From Nocardia sp. NRRL S-836 (GTDB lineage Bacteria > Actinomycetota > Actinomycetes > Mycobacteriales > Pseudonocardiaceae): 64,000 bases of DNA. The notes under the pieces are model-generated. The model saw only the letters and a list, made by a program, of their open reading frames with translations. It was not told where the DNA came from and searched no databases. The stretch is taken from assembly GCF_001279525.1 (NCBI RefSeq), contig NZ_LGDY01000122.1:7238-71237 (forward strand). The letters are read 5' to 3'. The first letter of the stretch is position 1. The number at the start of each line of letters is the position of its first letter. Shown here piece by piece: positions 1 through 8,482 of the stretch. Made by a program: the position numbers and the translations under genes.

Positions 1-136
1 ACCGGACGCCGTTTACTTGAGCAACTACTTCGAAAGAAGTCGCGACAGGGCGGAACCGGCATGGCAGGGTCCTCGTCGTAAGAGGCGTACGAACCAAGAA
101 GTACGACCTGAAGTTCACTGAAGGGGGCACCTCCCA

Positions 137-445
137 ATGTCTGGATTCGGTACCACGACTACGGAACTCGACGCGCTGGCGAAGCGCATCATCGAGGCCG
201 ACGAGACCGCTCAGGCGAAGATCCGTCAGGTCCGCGACGCCGCCGAGACCGTTGCCGGCAGCTGGAAGGGCAGCGCGCACACCGCGTTCCAGTCCCTGAT
301 CGCCCGCTTCGACGACGACGCCCGCAAGGTGCAGGAAGCCCTCCGCGCGATCGCCGAGCAGATCTCCGACACCTCGAAGGTGTACGCCCAGAACGAGCAG
401 GCGCAGGAGCAGGAGATCAGCAACGTCACCGCCCGGCTCGGCTGA
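137..445 (+). CDS. WXG100 family protein, ESX-4 type (EsxU/EsxT-like)
   Basis: A 102-residue helical-hairpin protein of the WXG100 family, secreted as a heterodimer by type VII (ESX) systems. The turn motif W43-K44-G45 and a C-terminal Y83-x-x-x-E87 secretion signal are both visible. It is followed 68 bases later by a second WXG100 gene and then by rplM-rpsI, which is the order of mycobacterial esxU-esxT before rplM. The ESX-4 machinery genes would therefore be expected just upstream, outside the window. The first 136 bases hold no recognisable gene. The start ATG follows a G-rich stretch (GAAGGGGG) about 12 bases upstream. Confidence 0.9.
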   Translation: MSGFGTTTTELDALAKRIIEADETAQAKIRQVRDAAETVAGSWKGSAHTAFQSLIARFDDDARKVQEALRAIAEQISDTSKVYAQNEQAQEQEISNVTARLG

Positions 446-513
446 TCTTGCTCCACCGCTCGTGCTCGTCGTCCGTTCCAGCACTTCACAGACTTTTCTA
501 GGGGAGACTCAAA

Positions 514-798
514 ATGGGTGAAATCGCAGTCAAGTTCGGTGAGATCGCGCAGGCGGCCTCGACCATCTCGACCCAGTCCAAGGAGATCGACGCGGTCCTG
601 GACGACATCCGCCAGGAGGTCACGCGCGTGCTCGGCACCTGGGAGGGTGAGGGCTCCGAGACCTACAAGGCCTCCCAGGACAAGTGGGACAAGGCCGCGG
701 CCGACCTGAACTCGGTGCTCGCCGCCATCGGTACCGCCGTGCAGCAGGCCGGCGACGCGTACCAGCAGGCTGAGAAGCAGAACGTCTCGCGCTGGTAA
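514..798 (+). CDS. WXG100 family protein, partner of the preceding gene
   Basis: A 94-residue WXG100 protein with W43-E44-G45 in the central turn and Y83-x-x-x-E87 near the C-terminus, the same spacing as its upstream neighbour. The two are probably co-transcribed and form the EsxAB-like dimer exported by an ESX-4 system. A good ribosome site (AGGGGAG) lies 9 bases before the ATG. The protein ends in a tryptophan. A strong hairpin terminator follows. Family assignment is secure; which of the pair corresponds to EsxT or EsxU is not settled from sequence alone. Confidence 0.9.
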   Translation: MGEIAVKFGEIAQAASTISTQSKEIDAVLDDIRQEVTRVLGTWEGEGSETYKASQDKWDKAAADLNSVLAAIGTAVQQAGDAYQQAEKQNVSRW

Positions 799-822
799 GT
801 CCGCGCGGTTGCAAGACCCCCT

Positions 823-857
823 CGTGAGCCCCGGAACCACGTGGTCCGGGGCTCACG
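823..857 (+). terminator. Rho-independent-type hairpin after the WXG100 pair
   Basis: Perfect 13-bp inverted repeat CGTGAGCCCCGGA / TCCGGGGCTCACG with a 9-base loop, 24 bases after the second WXG100 stop. No T-tract follows, as is usual in actinomycetes. Confidence 0.85.
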
Positions 858-892
858 TACGTCCGGGTGAGGGACGGTTCGAGGGGGCCGTT

Positions 893-922
893 TTGGTCCT
901 CGCACCACCCATCCGGTATCTT
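893..922 (+). promoter_or_regulatory. Putative sigma-70-type promoter of rplM-rpsI
   Basis: TTGGTC (893-898) and TATCTT (917-922) are separated by 18 bases. They lie after the WXG100 terminator and about 130 bases before rplM, leaving a long leader. Inferred from spacing and consensus only. Confidence 0.4.
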
Positions 923-1000
923 CTTACGTTGTTGTGCGGTAGCTGGCGCCTGTGTGTGCCGCGCCTGTCTCGGAACCACCGCTTGGTTCGTCCAAGATCG

Positions 1001-1031
1001 GTCTGGGGCAACCGCCGCAGTGACCCCAGAC
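1001..1031 (+). promoter_or_regulatory. Hairpin in the rplM-rpsI leader
   Basis: GTCTGGGG (1001-1008) pairs perfectly with CCCCAGAC (1024-1031), leaving a 15-base loop. The hairpin ends 23 bases before the rplM start. In other bacteria L13 or other r-proteins can bind their own leader, so this could be an autoregulatory site. That role is inference. Confidence 0.35.
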
Positions 1032-1054
1032 GCAAGTGACGACGAGGTAATTCC

Positions 1055-1498
1055 GTGCGCACGTACAGCCCGAAGCCCGGTGAGGTGACCCGCACCTGGC
1101 ACGTGATCGACGCCCAGGACGTGGTGCTCGGCCGGCTCGCCACCCAGGCCGCGACGCTGCTGCGCGGCAAGCACAAGCCGACCTATGCGCCGCACGTTGA
1201 CACTGGTGACTTCGTGGTCATCATCAACGCCGACAAGGTCGCACTGACCGGCTCGAAGCGCGACCAGGAGTTCCAGTACCGCCACTCCGGCTTCCCCGGT
1301 GGTCTGCGCAAGCAGTCCTTCGGCGAGGTCCTGGACACGCGTCCGGACCGCCTGGTGGAGAAGGCGATCAAGGGCATGCTGCCCAAGAACCGCCTGGGCC
1401 GCCAGATCGCGAACAAGCTGAAGGTCTACAGCGGACCGAACCACCCGCACGCGGCGCAGCAGCCGCAGGCCTTCGAGATCAAGAAGATCGCCCAGTGA
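1055..1498 (+). CDS. rplM: 50S ribosomal protein L13
   Basis: L13 is an early-assembly protein of the large ribosomal subunit. The 147-residue product is the normal length and shows the family signature in the order [28 protein letters not shown], the RHSGFPGGL segment and [10 protein letters not shown]. The GTG start is preceded by GACGAGG. The stop overlaps the rpsI start by four bases (GTGA), so the two are translationally coupled as in nearly all bacteria. A dedicated upstream promoter and a leader hairpin are visible. Confidence 0.98.
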   Translation: MRTYSPKPGEVTRTWHVIDAQDVVLGRLATQAATLLRGKHKPTYAPHVDTGDFVVIINADKVALTGSKRDQEFQYRHSGFPGGLRKQSFGEVLDTRPDRLVEKAIKGMLPKNRLGRQIANKLKVYSGPNHPHAAQQPQAFEIKKIAQ

Positions 1499-2082
1499 GC
1501 GACGAGTACACCGAGGAAGTTCCTGTGACCACCCCTGAGAACGAGACCCCCGAAGCCGTCGAGGCCGAGGTTGTCGAGGCCGAGGTCGTCGAGGCTGCTC
1601 CCGAGGCCGACGCCGAGGCCGCTGAGGCTGAGGTCGAGGTCGCCGAGGAAGAAGCCTCCGCACCGGTGGTCGTCGCTCCCTCGCTGAACGGCGCGCCGCA
1701 CCTGGCGCAGACCGTCGGCCGCCGCAAGGAGGCCGTCGTCCGCGTCCGCCTCGTGCCCGGCACCGGCAAGTTCACGCTGAACGGCAAGGCCCTCGAGGAC
1801 TACTTCCCGAACAAGGTGCACCAGCAGCTCATCAAGGAGCCGCTCGTCACCACCGAGAAGCCCGAGACCTTCGACGTGATCGCCAACCTGCGTGGCGGCG
1901 GCATCACCGGCCAGGCCGGTGCGCTGCGTCTCGCCATCGCGCGTGCGCTGATCGCCGTCGACTCCGAGGACCGCCCGGTGCTGAAGAAGGCCGGCTTCCT
2001 CACCCGTGACCCGAGGGTCAAGGAGCGCAAGAAGTACGGTCTGAAGAAGGCCCGCAAGGCGCCTCAGTACTCCAAGCGCTGA
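1495..2082 (+). CDS. rpsI: 30S ribosomal protein S9
   Basis: S9 sits in the head of the small subunit, and its C-terminal tail reaches the P-site tRNA. The C-terminal 130 residues carry the family core ([35 protein letters not shown]) and end in the basic tail [12 protein letters not shown]. Residues about 1-65 are an acidic, low-complexity extension rich in E, A and V, typical of actinobacterial S9 and absent from most other bacteria. The GTG start at 1495 overlaps the rplM stop; an in-frame GTG at 1525 is an alternative. A terminator follows. Confidence 0.97.
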   Translation: MSDEYTEEVPVTTPENETPEAVEAEVVEAEVVEAAPEADAEAAEAEVEVAEEEASAPVVVAPSLNGAPHLAQTVGRRKEAVVRVRLVPGTGKFTLNGKALEDYFPNKVHQQLIKEPLVTTEKPETFDVIANLRGGGITGQAGALRLAIARALIAVDSEDRPVLKKAGFLTRDPRVKERKKYGLKKARKAPQYSKR

Positions 2083-2125
2083 CGGGCGCGGGGACTCCCC
2101 GCACCCCGAGCTGCACCAGCTGTAC

Positions 2126-2166
2126 CTGCGGGAGCAGCAGTTCACTGCGAACTGCTGCTCCCGCAG
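2126..2166 (+). terminator. Strong hairpin terminator after rpsI
   Basis: A 17-bp perfect inverted repeat (starting CTGCGGGAGCAGC and ending GCTGCTCCCGCAG) with a 7-base loop CACTGCG. It ends 50 bases before glmM and separates the ribosomal operon from it. Confidence 0.9.
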
Positions 2167-2215
2167 TGTTTTCCGGGTCTTCCCGTCGCCTCGCAGTGTC
2201 CATTTCGGAGGATTC

Positions 2216-3550
2216 ATGGCCCGCCTGTTCGGCACCGACGGAGTGCGCGGTCTCGCCAACGCCGACCTCACCCCCGAGCTCGCGATGTCCGTCGCCGCCG
2301 CGGCGGCGCGGGTGCTCGTCGAGCACGATCGTTCCCACCGCCCGGTCGCTGTCGTCGGCCGTGACCCGCGGGCGAGCAGCGAGATGCTGGACGCCGCCGT
2401 CACAGCGGGCCTCACCTCGGCGGGCGCTGACGTGCTGCGGGTGGGCGCACTGCCCACACCCGCGGTTGCCCACCTGGTGGCCGCGCTCGGTGCCGACATC
2501 GGCGTCATGATCTCCGCCTCGCACAACGCCATGCCGGACAACGGGATCAAGCTCTTCGCCGCCGGCGGCCACAAGCTGCCCGACGCGGTCGAGGACGAGA
2601 TCGAACAGCGCATGGGCTCCGGCTTCGACCGCCCGACGGGTGCCGCGATCGGCCGGGTCCGCGACATCGCCGACGCCGAGACCCAGTACGTGGAGCACCT
2701 GCTCAAGGTCACGCCGCACCGCCTCGACGGGCTCAAGGTCGTGGTGGACTGCGCGAACGGCGCCGCGTCGGTGGCCGCGCCGGACGCCTACCGCCGTGCG
2801 GGCGCCGAGGTGATCGCGATCAACGCGAACCCGGACGGCCTCAACATCAACGACGGCTGCGGCTCCACGCACATCGATGTGATCTCCGCCGCAGTCCGCG
2901 AGCACGGCGCCGACCTCGGCATCGCCCACGACGGCGACGCCGACCGCTGCCTGGCCGTGGACGCGCAGGGCGACCCGGTCGACGGCGACCAGATCATGGC
3001 CGTCCTCGCCCTCGCGATGCGCGACGCCGGTGAGCTGTACGAGGACACCCTCGTCGCCACCGTGATGAGCAACCTCGGCCTGCACATCGCCATGCGCGAG
3101 GCCGGCATCCGGCTGCGCACCACCGCGGTCGGCGACCGGTACGTGCTGCAGGACCTCAAGGCCGGCGGCTACTCGCTGGGCGGCGAGCAGTCCGGCCACG
3201 TGGTGCTGCCCGCCCACGCCACCACCGGCGACGGCCTGCTCACCGCGCTGCGCCTGATGGCCCGCATGGCCGAGACCGGCAAGCCGCTCGCCGAGCTGGC
3301 CGGCGTGATGCGCCGCCTGCCGCAGGTCCTGATCAACGTCAAGGTCGGCGACAAGGCGACCGTCGCCAAGGACGCGTCGGTCAGCGAGGCCGTCGCCGCC
3401 GTGGAGGCCGAGCTGGGTGACACCGGCCGCGTGCTGCTGCGCCCGTCCGGCACCGAGCAGCTCGTGCGGGTGATGGTCGAGGCCACGAGCCACGAGCAGG
3501 CCGAATCGGCGGCGCAGCGCATCGCGGGTGTGGTTTCCTCGGTGCACTGA
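2216..3550 (+). CDS. glmM: Phosphoglucosamine mutase
   Basis: Converts glucosamine-6-phosphate to glucosamine-1-phosphate, feeding UDP-GlcNAc and thus peptidoglycan. The 444-residue protein starts with the typical [10 protein letters not shown]. It has the phosphoserine loop [14 protein letters not shown] with catalytic Ser102, the metal loop D239-G-D-A-D-R244, and the C-terminal phosphate loop [15 protein letters not shown]. Length and domains are complete. A GGAGG site precedes the ATG. It shares the amino-sugar pathway with glmS 5 kb downstream, the same arrangement as in mycobacteria (Rv3441c and Rv3436c). Confidence 0.97.
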   Translation: MARLFGTDGVRGLANADLTPELAMSVAAAAARVLVEHDRSHRPVAVVGRDPRASSEMLDAAVTAGLTSAGADVLRVGALPTPAVAHLVAALGADIGVMISASHNAMPDNGIKLFAAGGHKLPDAVEDEIEQRMGSGFDRPTGAAIGRVRDIADAETQYVEHLLKVTPHRLDGLKVVVDCANGAASVAAPDAYRRAGAEVIAINANPDGLNINDGCGSTHIDVISAAVREHGADLGIAHDGDADRCLAVDAQGDPVDGDQIMAVLALAMRDAGELYEDTLVATVMSNLGLHIAMREAGIRLRTTAVGDRYVLQDLKAGGYSLGGEQSGHVVLPAHATTGDGLLTALRLMARMAETGKPLAELAGVMRRLPQVLINVKVGDKATVAKDASVSEAVAAVEAELGDTGRVLLRPSGTEQLVRVMVEATSHEQAESAAQRIAGVVSSVH

Positions 3551-3570
3551 GGACGGACGGGGGCCTGGTC

Positions 3571-3864
3571 GTGAGCGTGCTGATGCTGTTGATCCTCCTG
3601 GTGTTCCTGGGAGGTGTGGTCGCGGTGGTCGTCGCCGTGGTCTCGGCGTCGAAGAAGAGGTCCCGGCCCCCGTACCCGCCCCAGCAGAACTTCGGGCAGC
3701 AGAACTTCGGGCAATATCCGCCGCCCGGCTACCCGCCCCAGCAGGGCCATCCCCAGCCAGGCCAGTACCCGCAGCAGGGCCAACATCCGCAGCAGGGTCC
3801 GCCTCCCGGGCAGCAGTGGCCGCCGCAACCTCCACCTGGACAGCAGCCACCCGTTCAGTGGTGA
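3571..3864 (+). CDS. Small membrane protein with Pro/Gln-rich tail
   Basis: A 97-residue protein whose first 26 residues form one hydrophobic segment (LMLLILLVFLGGVVAVVVAVV) followed by a KKRSR stop-transfer cluster. The rest is built of P, Q and G with repeated PPQQ, QNFGQ and PQQG units. It is probably anchored with the disordered tail in the cytoplasm. The GTG start lies 20 bases after glmM, so co-transcription is likely. No conserved domain is recognised and no function can be given; the tail could be a protein-protein interaction region. Confidence 0.7.
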   Translation: MSVLMLLILLVFLGGVVAVVVAVVSASKKRSRPPYPPQQNFGQQNFGQYPPPGYPPQQGHPQPGQYPQQGQHPQQGPPPGQQWPPQPPPGQQPPVQW

Positions 3865-4009
3865 CCGTCGGCACGCTGGGCCGAATGGCTGTTTACTAAG
3901 GCAACCGACATCGCGGAGCTCCGGTCAGCACGTGATCGGAGCTGGCACTGTGTGGCGGAACCCGATGAGGCCGAATTGCGTCAGATCGGGGACTTAGGGG
4001 AGGCGAGGA

Positions 4010-4303
4010 ATGGCTGGTTTCGGCGTACAGTCCGGCGATCTCACGAAGACCGCGGGGACCTACGAGGCCGAGGGATCGCAACTGATCTCGATGAAGCCGA
4101 CGATCGTTCCGGTTGTGGGGGCCGGTCAGGTCGGGCGCAAGTTCCAGGCCGTCCACGCCACCTACAAGGGTTTCTTCGACCGGCTGGGTGTCAGCTGCGA
4201 CACGTACGGCAAGGAAGCCAACAACATCGCCACCCGTCTCAAGGACGTGGCGAAGTCGTACGAGTCGAACGAGTCCCAGACTTCGCAGCAGTTCAAGGGG
4301 TAA
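4010..4303 (+). CDS. ESX/WXG100-like small protein without a WxG motif
   Basis: A 97-residue predicted all-helical protein of WXG100 size. It has no W-x-G turn; the centre reads VGAGQVGRKF. It resembles the small T7SS-associated proteins often encoded before a large WXG-containing substrate. An AGGGGAGG site precedes the ATG. It is 6 bases from the next gene, which encodes a large T7SS-like protein, so the two are surely one operon. Role as secretion partner is inferred from size and context. Confidence 0.75.
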   Translation: MAGFGVQSGDLTKTAGTYEAEGSQLISMKPTIVPVVGAGQVGRKFQAVHATYKGFFDRLGVSCDTYGKEANNIATRLKDVAKSYESNESQTSQQFKG

Positions 4304-4309
4304 CGCGTC

Positions 4310-7012
4310 GTGGCCGACCAGAACGAGATCAAGAAGCTCCTCGACGACCCCAACGTCACGCCGGAGACCAAGAAGCAGCTCGTCCCCGCGCTCGCCGGTG
4401 CCGGCGCGTCGGAGGAAGAGGTCGAGCGCTACGCCAAGGCGAACGGCGTCGACGTCCCCAGCGACCCCGGTGTCGGCAGCCACATCCTCGGCGCCGTGCT
4501 CGCGGTGCCCACGGCCGGTCTCAGCACCGCCGTCGTGGCCGGCAAGGAGATCAACCGCGCGCAGTGGGAGAAGAAGGGCGGCGACGCCGACAAGCTCGTC
4601 AGCAAGGCCAAGGAGGAGCGCGAGCTCGGCGCCACCCAGAAGGTCCTGAACGAGCAGGGTGACGTCCCGAACAGCAACACGCTGCTCGACGCCGGCGCAC
4701 CCGGCCTGCGGTTCTTCGAGAAGTTCATCCCGGTCTACCAGAAGGCCGCACCGGCCTGCGGGCACCAGGGCGCCGCGCCGAACCTCGAAGGCGACATCTA
4801 CCGGAACTACGACTGGGTCCGGGACATCGACTTCGCGAAGTTCCGCGAGGACGCGAACAAGCTCACCGAGACCACGAAGAAGCTGCAGGAGCACGACAAC
4901 ACGCTGGGCAGCGCGTGGAACGGCCTCGGTTCGTGGGAGGGCAAGGCGGCCGAGGCGGCCCGCGGCTACCACGACAAGTTCGCGGGCACCGCGAAGACGT
5001 TCATCCAGCAGACCGGTCAGGCCCCCGGTGCGATCACCGCCGGCGTGACGAACATGCAGAAGCACGTCAAGGACTTCGCGCAGCAGATCCACGACCAGTA
5101 CTCGGAGAAGTGCGGCGGCCTCACCATCGAGGAGGCCGAGACCGCGATCCGGCACGCCAACGGCGACCTCTTCGAGAACGACGGTGGTGTCCTCGACTGG
5201 CTGGTGGGCGTGCCCGGCCCGCTCTTCGGTGCCGTCACCGGCGCGATCTGCGGCGGCCCGCTCGGCATGCTCGCCGGTCTGGGCTGGGGCAGCTGGATCA
5301 GCAACACCCGCGAGGGCATCATCAACGCGGCCAAGGACAAGCTGAAGGCGCTCTGCCAGGAGTTCGACTCCAAGAAGAAGGCGTTCGACGGCTACTGCCA
5401 GACCGTGCAGACCGGTGTCCAGAGCGACTACGACACGATGTTCACGGCGCTGGGCACCGCGATCCCGCCGGAGAGCCCGTTCGCGAAGGTCGGCGACCCG
5501 CCCGCGTTCACCGAGCAGGGCGGCGACCGCAAGCCGGTGCCGCCCGGCGGCGGCACACCCCCTGGAGGCGGTGGCACCCCTCCCGGCGGCGGTGGCACGC
5601 CCCCCGGTGGCGGTGGCGCGCCCGAGATGCCGAAGCCGGAGAACCCGCTCGACAAGGACGGCGACGGCAAGCCCGACGTCCCCGGCGACACCGACGGTGA
5701 CGGCAAGCCCGACGACCTCGACGGCGACGGCAAGCCCGACCAGCCGAAGCCGGAGGAGAAGCTCGAGTCCGTCACGGTCAAGGCGGGCGACAACACGATC
5801 AAGGTCACGGAGCCCGACTCGAACGGGCACGTGAAGATGACGATCGACACGCCGAAGGGTGAGCCGAAGACCTACGACCTGGACTTCAGCAAGAACCCGG
5901 AGGCGGCCAAGGCGCTGATGGGGCAGAACGGCGCCCAGGCCGTGACCGCGCTGGCCAACCAGGTCGCGGGCGCCCAGACGGGTGCTCAGACGGGTGCTCA
6001 GGCCACCGGCACCCCCGTCGCCGGCAACACGCCGGTGGCCGGCGGCGGCGCCGCGCCCACGACGGGCCCGCTCGGCTCGGAGTCGAACCCGATCCCGGTC
6101 GAGGTCGGCGCCGACGGCAAGATCCACATCGAGCAGGACGGCGTGAACTTCACCGCCGAGGTCGACCCGAAGACCGGCGAGATCAACCTGACCGCGGACA
6201 ACGGCGACGGCACGCCCGACCGGATCGGCGTGGAGTTCGGCGAGGACGAGAACCCGGCCGCGTCCGGTCCCGGCGGTGCCGGCGGCGCGACCGACCTGCT
6301 CGACGAACCGCTGCGGATCCCGGAACAGGACTTCCCGAAGCCCGTCGAGGGCGAGTTCCAGACGATGCCCGCGCCGGCCGAGGCCGGAACGGCACCGGCC
6401 CAGGCCGACTTCCAGCCCATGCCCGCCCCCGCAGGCGAGCAGGTGTGGAGCCCGCCCGGCCAGGAGAACGTGGCCGAGCGGTTCCAGGAGACGATGGGCC
6501 GCAACTACGTCGAGGACAACGGCATCATGCCGAGCCTCGGCGAGCCCAAGCTGCCCGCCGACGGACCGCAGTTCGCCGCGCAGGCCTCGGACAGCACGTC
6601 GACCTCCGGCGTGTCGTTCACCGGCGGCGCGTCCGGCGGAAGCGAGTCCGTCCTCGGCGGCTCGTCCCCGGAGAGCGCCTGGAACACCCCGTCCAACGGC
6701 GACAACGGCACCGGCTTCAACACCAACACCTCCGAGGCCGGTCAGCCCGGCTCGGCGAACCTCCCGTCCATGCAGGACGGTGCCCAGGGCCAGGGTGCCT
6801 CCGGTGCCGCGTCCGGCGGCATGATGGGCGGCGGGATGATGGGTGGCGGCGGCATGGCCGGCGGAGGCGCGGGCGGCCAGCAGGGCGGCGACACCGAACG
6901 CGGCGCCAGCCAGTGGCGCACCACCGGCACGCTGTTCGACGACGACCGGGAGAACAACAACCCGTTGAGTGCCATGCACACCGTCCTGGGTGATGACCGA
7001 GGGGGCCGCTGA
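4310..7012 (+). CDS. Large type VII secretion-like protein with WxG turn, Pro-rich linker and DGDGK repeats
   Basis: A 900-residue protein. The first ~120 residues are charged and Ala-rich. A WXG100-like helical region follows, with W-N-G-L-G-S-W-E-G near residues 203-210. Next come a glycine-rich hydrophobic stretch (about 300-325), a PPGGGGT repeat linker (about 410-440) and aspartate-rich DGDGKPD repeats (about 449-478) resembling calcium-binding type-3 repeats. The C-terminal half is acidic and of low complexity, ending in GGM-rich repeats and RGGR. No toxin or enzyme domain is recognised. The layout suggests a secreted or surface-exposed T7SS substrate. The GTG start is 6 bases after the previous stop, and the next gene begins 3 bases after this stop. 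Confidence 0.8.
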   Translation: MADQNEIKKLLDDPNVTPETKKQLVPALAGAGASEEEVERYAKANGVDVPSDPGVGSHILGAVLAVPTAGLSTAVVAGKEINRAQWEKKGGDADKLVSKAKEERELGATQKVLNEQGDVPNSNTLLDAGAPGLRFFEKFIPVYQKAAPACGHQGAAPNLEGDIYRNYDWVRDIDFAKFREDANKLTETTKKLQEHDNTLGSAWNGLGSWEGKAAEAARGYHDKFAGTAKTFIQQTGQAPGAITAGVTNMQKHVKDFAQQIHDQYSEKCGGLTIEEAETAIRHANGDLFENDGGVLDWLVGVPGPLFGAVTGAICGGPLGMLAGLGWGSWISNTREGIINAAKDKLKALCQEFDSKKKAFDGYCQTVQTGVQSDYDTMFTALGTAIPPESPFAKVGDPPAFTEQGGDRKPVPPGGGTPPGGGGTPPGGGGTPPGGGGAPEMPKPENPLDKDGDGKPDVPGDTDGDGKPDDLDGDGKPDQPKPEEKLESVTVKAGDNTIKVTEPDSNGHVKMTIDTPKGEPKTYDLDFSKNPEAAKALMGQNGAQAVTALANQVAGAQTGAQTGAQATGTPVAGNTPVAGGGAAPTTGPLGSESNPIPVEVGADGKIHIEQDGVNFTAEVDPKTGEINLTADNGDGTPDRIGVEFGEDENPAASGPGGAGGATDLLDEPLRIPEQDFPKPVEGEFQTMPAPAEAGTAPAQADFQPMPAPAGEQVWSPPGQENVAERFQETMGRNYVEDNGIMPSLGEPKLPADGPQFAAQASDSTSTSGVSFTGGASGGSESVLGGSSPESAWNTPSNGDNGTGFNTNTSEAGQPGSANLPSMQDGAQGQGASGAASGGMMGGGMMGGGGMAGGGAGGQQGGDTERGASQWRTTGTLFDDDRENNNPLSAMHTVLGDDRGGR

Positions 7013-7015
7013 CCC

Positions 7016-7459
7016 ATGTCGATCGCAGGGGACGTGGACCCCAAGATCCAGGCGCTGTTCGACGAGAACATCGCCCGGTCGCGCCGCTCCAACTCCGAGA
7101 TCACCGCGGACCTCAGGGCCGACCAGGACCGCCTGGCCGCCGAGGCCAAGGCGCGTGAGGAGAAGCACCAGCGCGACCTCGCCACCGCCCGTGACGCCGC
7201 GGAGAACATCGCCAAGCAGGGCGACAAGCCGCAGCGCAAACCGCAGTGGGAACAGCGCGACCGTTCCGCGGGCGAGCTGGCCTTCGGGCCCGAGGACGAC
7301 GACGGCGGCTACGCCCCGCCGCCCGCGGTCTCGGCTCCCCAGCCACCGCCGCCACCGCCGGTCGTGCCGCCGCCCCCACCGCCGCCGGCACGTTCCCGCC
7401 GTCCGGCACGGGTGGACGACGACGATGACGACCTGAGCGGCCAGACCTGGCTCAGCTAG
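7016..7459 (+). CDS. Hypothetical protein, coiled-coil then poly-proline
   Basis: A 147-residue protein, last gene of the T7SS-like operon (3 bases after the previous stop). Residues about 15-75 are charged and helical with likely coiled-coil character (DQDRLAAEAKAREEKHQRDL). Residues about 100-130 contain proline runs of six and seven. The C-terminus is DDDDDDLSGQTWLS, an aspartate run ending in a W-L-S tail. There is no signal peptide or membrane segment. It could be a cytosolic chaperone or adaptor for the large upstream protein, but that rests only on position. Confidence 0.7.
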   Translation: MSIAGDVDPKIQALFDENIARSRRSNSEITADLRADQDRLAAEAKAREEKHQRDLATARDAAENIAKQGDKPQRKPQWEQRDRSAGELAFGPEDDDGGYAPPPAVSAPQPPPPPPVVPPPPPPPARSRRPARVDDDDDDLSGQTWLS

Positions 7460-7472
7460 CCGGTTTCCGGTC

Positions 7473-7501
7473 AGCGCGCCCCGCACGGTGCGGGGCGCGC
7501 T
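7473..7501 (+). terminator. Bidirectional hairpin between convergent genes
   Basis: Perfect 13-bp repeat AGCGCGCCCCGCA / TGCGGGGCGCGCT with a 3-base loop, placed between the end of the T7SS-like operon and the end of the minus-strand hydrolase gene. Confidence 0.9.
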
Positions 7502-7514
7502 GCCGTTTCCGGGC

Positions 7515-8348
7515 CTATGCCGAGTGACCTGGCAGGGCTTCGCGCTGGAACACCAGTTCCGCGTTCTTGAGGTCGCTGTCCAACAGCTCGTCGTACGCGC
7601 GCTCGCCCGTGAGCACCCGCAGCAGGAACGCGGTCACGAACGCCCGTCCCAGCTTCTGCGCACCCCGCTCGCCGCGCCCGTCGAGCATGAGCTCGCTCCA
7701 GTGCCGCCCCTCGGTGAACCCGAGGTGCGAGGCCTTGGGCAGCAACCGCAGCTGCACCGGCCCGCCCCAGGCGGACGCGATCGCCTCCGCGTGTCCCACC
7801 GGCGGTGCGATCCGGTCCTCGCCGGCGGCCAGGTGCAGCCCCGGCGCCGACACCTCGCGCGCCGCGTCCAGCGCCGACGGCCGCGTCTCCGTTGCGGCCA
7901 ACGTCACAACGGCCCGCACGCGGTCGGCCGAGGCCGCCGCGAGCACCGCAGCGCCGCCACCCATCGAGTGACCGGCGAGCGCCAGCCGGGCGGGGTCGAC
8001 GCTGATCTCGCCGGACCCGAGCCGCACGCCGGTGCAGATGTCCAAAGTGGTCAGCAGGTTGGCCGACAGCACCCGCGCCGACAGCAGCGGGCCGCGTTCG
8101 ACGGCCGGTGCCGCGGCGACCACGCCCCACGAGGCGAGGTGGCGCAAAAGACCGTGGTAGCGGCGAACCGGCTGCATCCAGCCGTGCCCGAAGGCGACGG
8201 CGGGCAGGCCCAGTCCGGTGGCCGGCGTGAAGACGACACCGGGCAGGCCGACGAGCGCGAGGTCGCCGCGCAGCACCGGACGGGGGCCAGGCCGGCTGAG
8301 CTGCTCGAGGGCCTGTTTCGCGGTCAGCGTGATCACGCGGCGAGCCAT
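7515..8348 (-). CDS. Alpha/beta hydrolase (dienelactone hydrolase/chlorophyllase-like)
   Basis: A 277-residue serine hydrolase. The nucleophile elbow is G-H-S-M-G-G, with an oxyanion segment near AFGHGWMQPV. An acidic residue in AAGEDRIAPP and a histidine in KASHLGF complete the expected triad. There is no signal peptide, so it is probably cytosolic. I chose the ATG at 8348 (MARRVITLT) over the one 12 codons upstream because the upstream residues do not look like part of the fold. The substrate is unknown. It is divergent from glmS and convergent with the T7SS-like operon. Confidence 0.85.
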   Translation of the reverse strand: MARRVITLTAKQALEQLSRPGPRPVLRGDLALVGLPGVVFTPATGLGLPAVAFGHGWMQPVRRYHGLLRHLASWGVVAAAPAVERGPLLSARVLSANLLTTLDICTGVRLGSGEISVDPARLALAGHSMGGGAAVLAAASADRVRAVVTLAATETRPSALDAAREVSAPGLHLAAGEDRIAPPVGHAEAIASAWGGPVQLRLLPKASHLGFTEGRHWSELMLDGRGERGAQKLGRAFVTAFLLRVLTGERAYDELLDSDLKNAELVFQREALPGHSA

Positions 8349-8445
8349 GTGCTGAACCGTAGTCGATGGTGTCGGCAGGGCCACATCCGAGATTGGTCTA
8401 CACCAAAGCGGCCGGTGACCTGCGGTGATTCACCCACCTCACCCT

Positions 8446-8475
8446 TTAGGGTTAGCGCCGTGGTCTAGCTACCCT
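8446..8475 (+). promoter_or_regulatory. Putative leaderless promoter of glmS
   Basis: A TACCCT -10 box (8470-8475) lies 7 bases before the GTG start of glmS, with a weak -35 (TTAGGG, 8446-8451) 18 bases upstream. This spacing would place the transcription start at or next to the start codon. A 12-bp palindrome ACCCTTTAGGGT (8441-8452) overlaps the -35. Confidence 0.4.
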
Positions 8476-8482
8476 GTCTCTC

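Noticed and set aside
1..136. Partial gene at the left edge
   Set aside because: No frame with recognisable residues; the sequence looks like a leader of the first WXG100 gene.
620..1663. Long minus-strand ORF over the WXG100 and rplM genes
   Set aside because: Arg/Pro-rich shadow of GC-rich coding DNA opposite rplM, with no family resemblance.
3896..7486. 1196-codon minus-strand ORF opposite the T7SS-like cluster
   Set aside because: Composition (R, G, V, L runs) is typical of an antisense shadow; the plus-strand genes have start sites, tight spacing and recognisable motifs.
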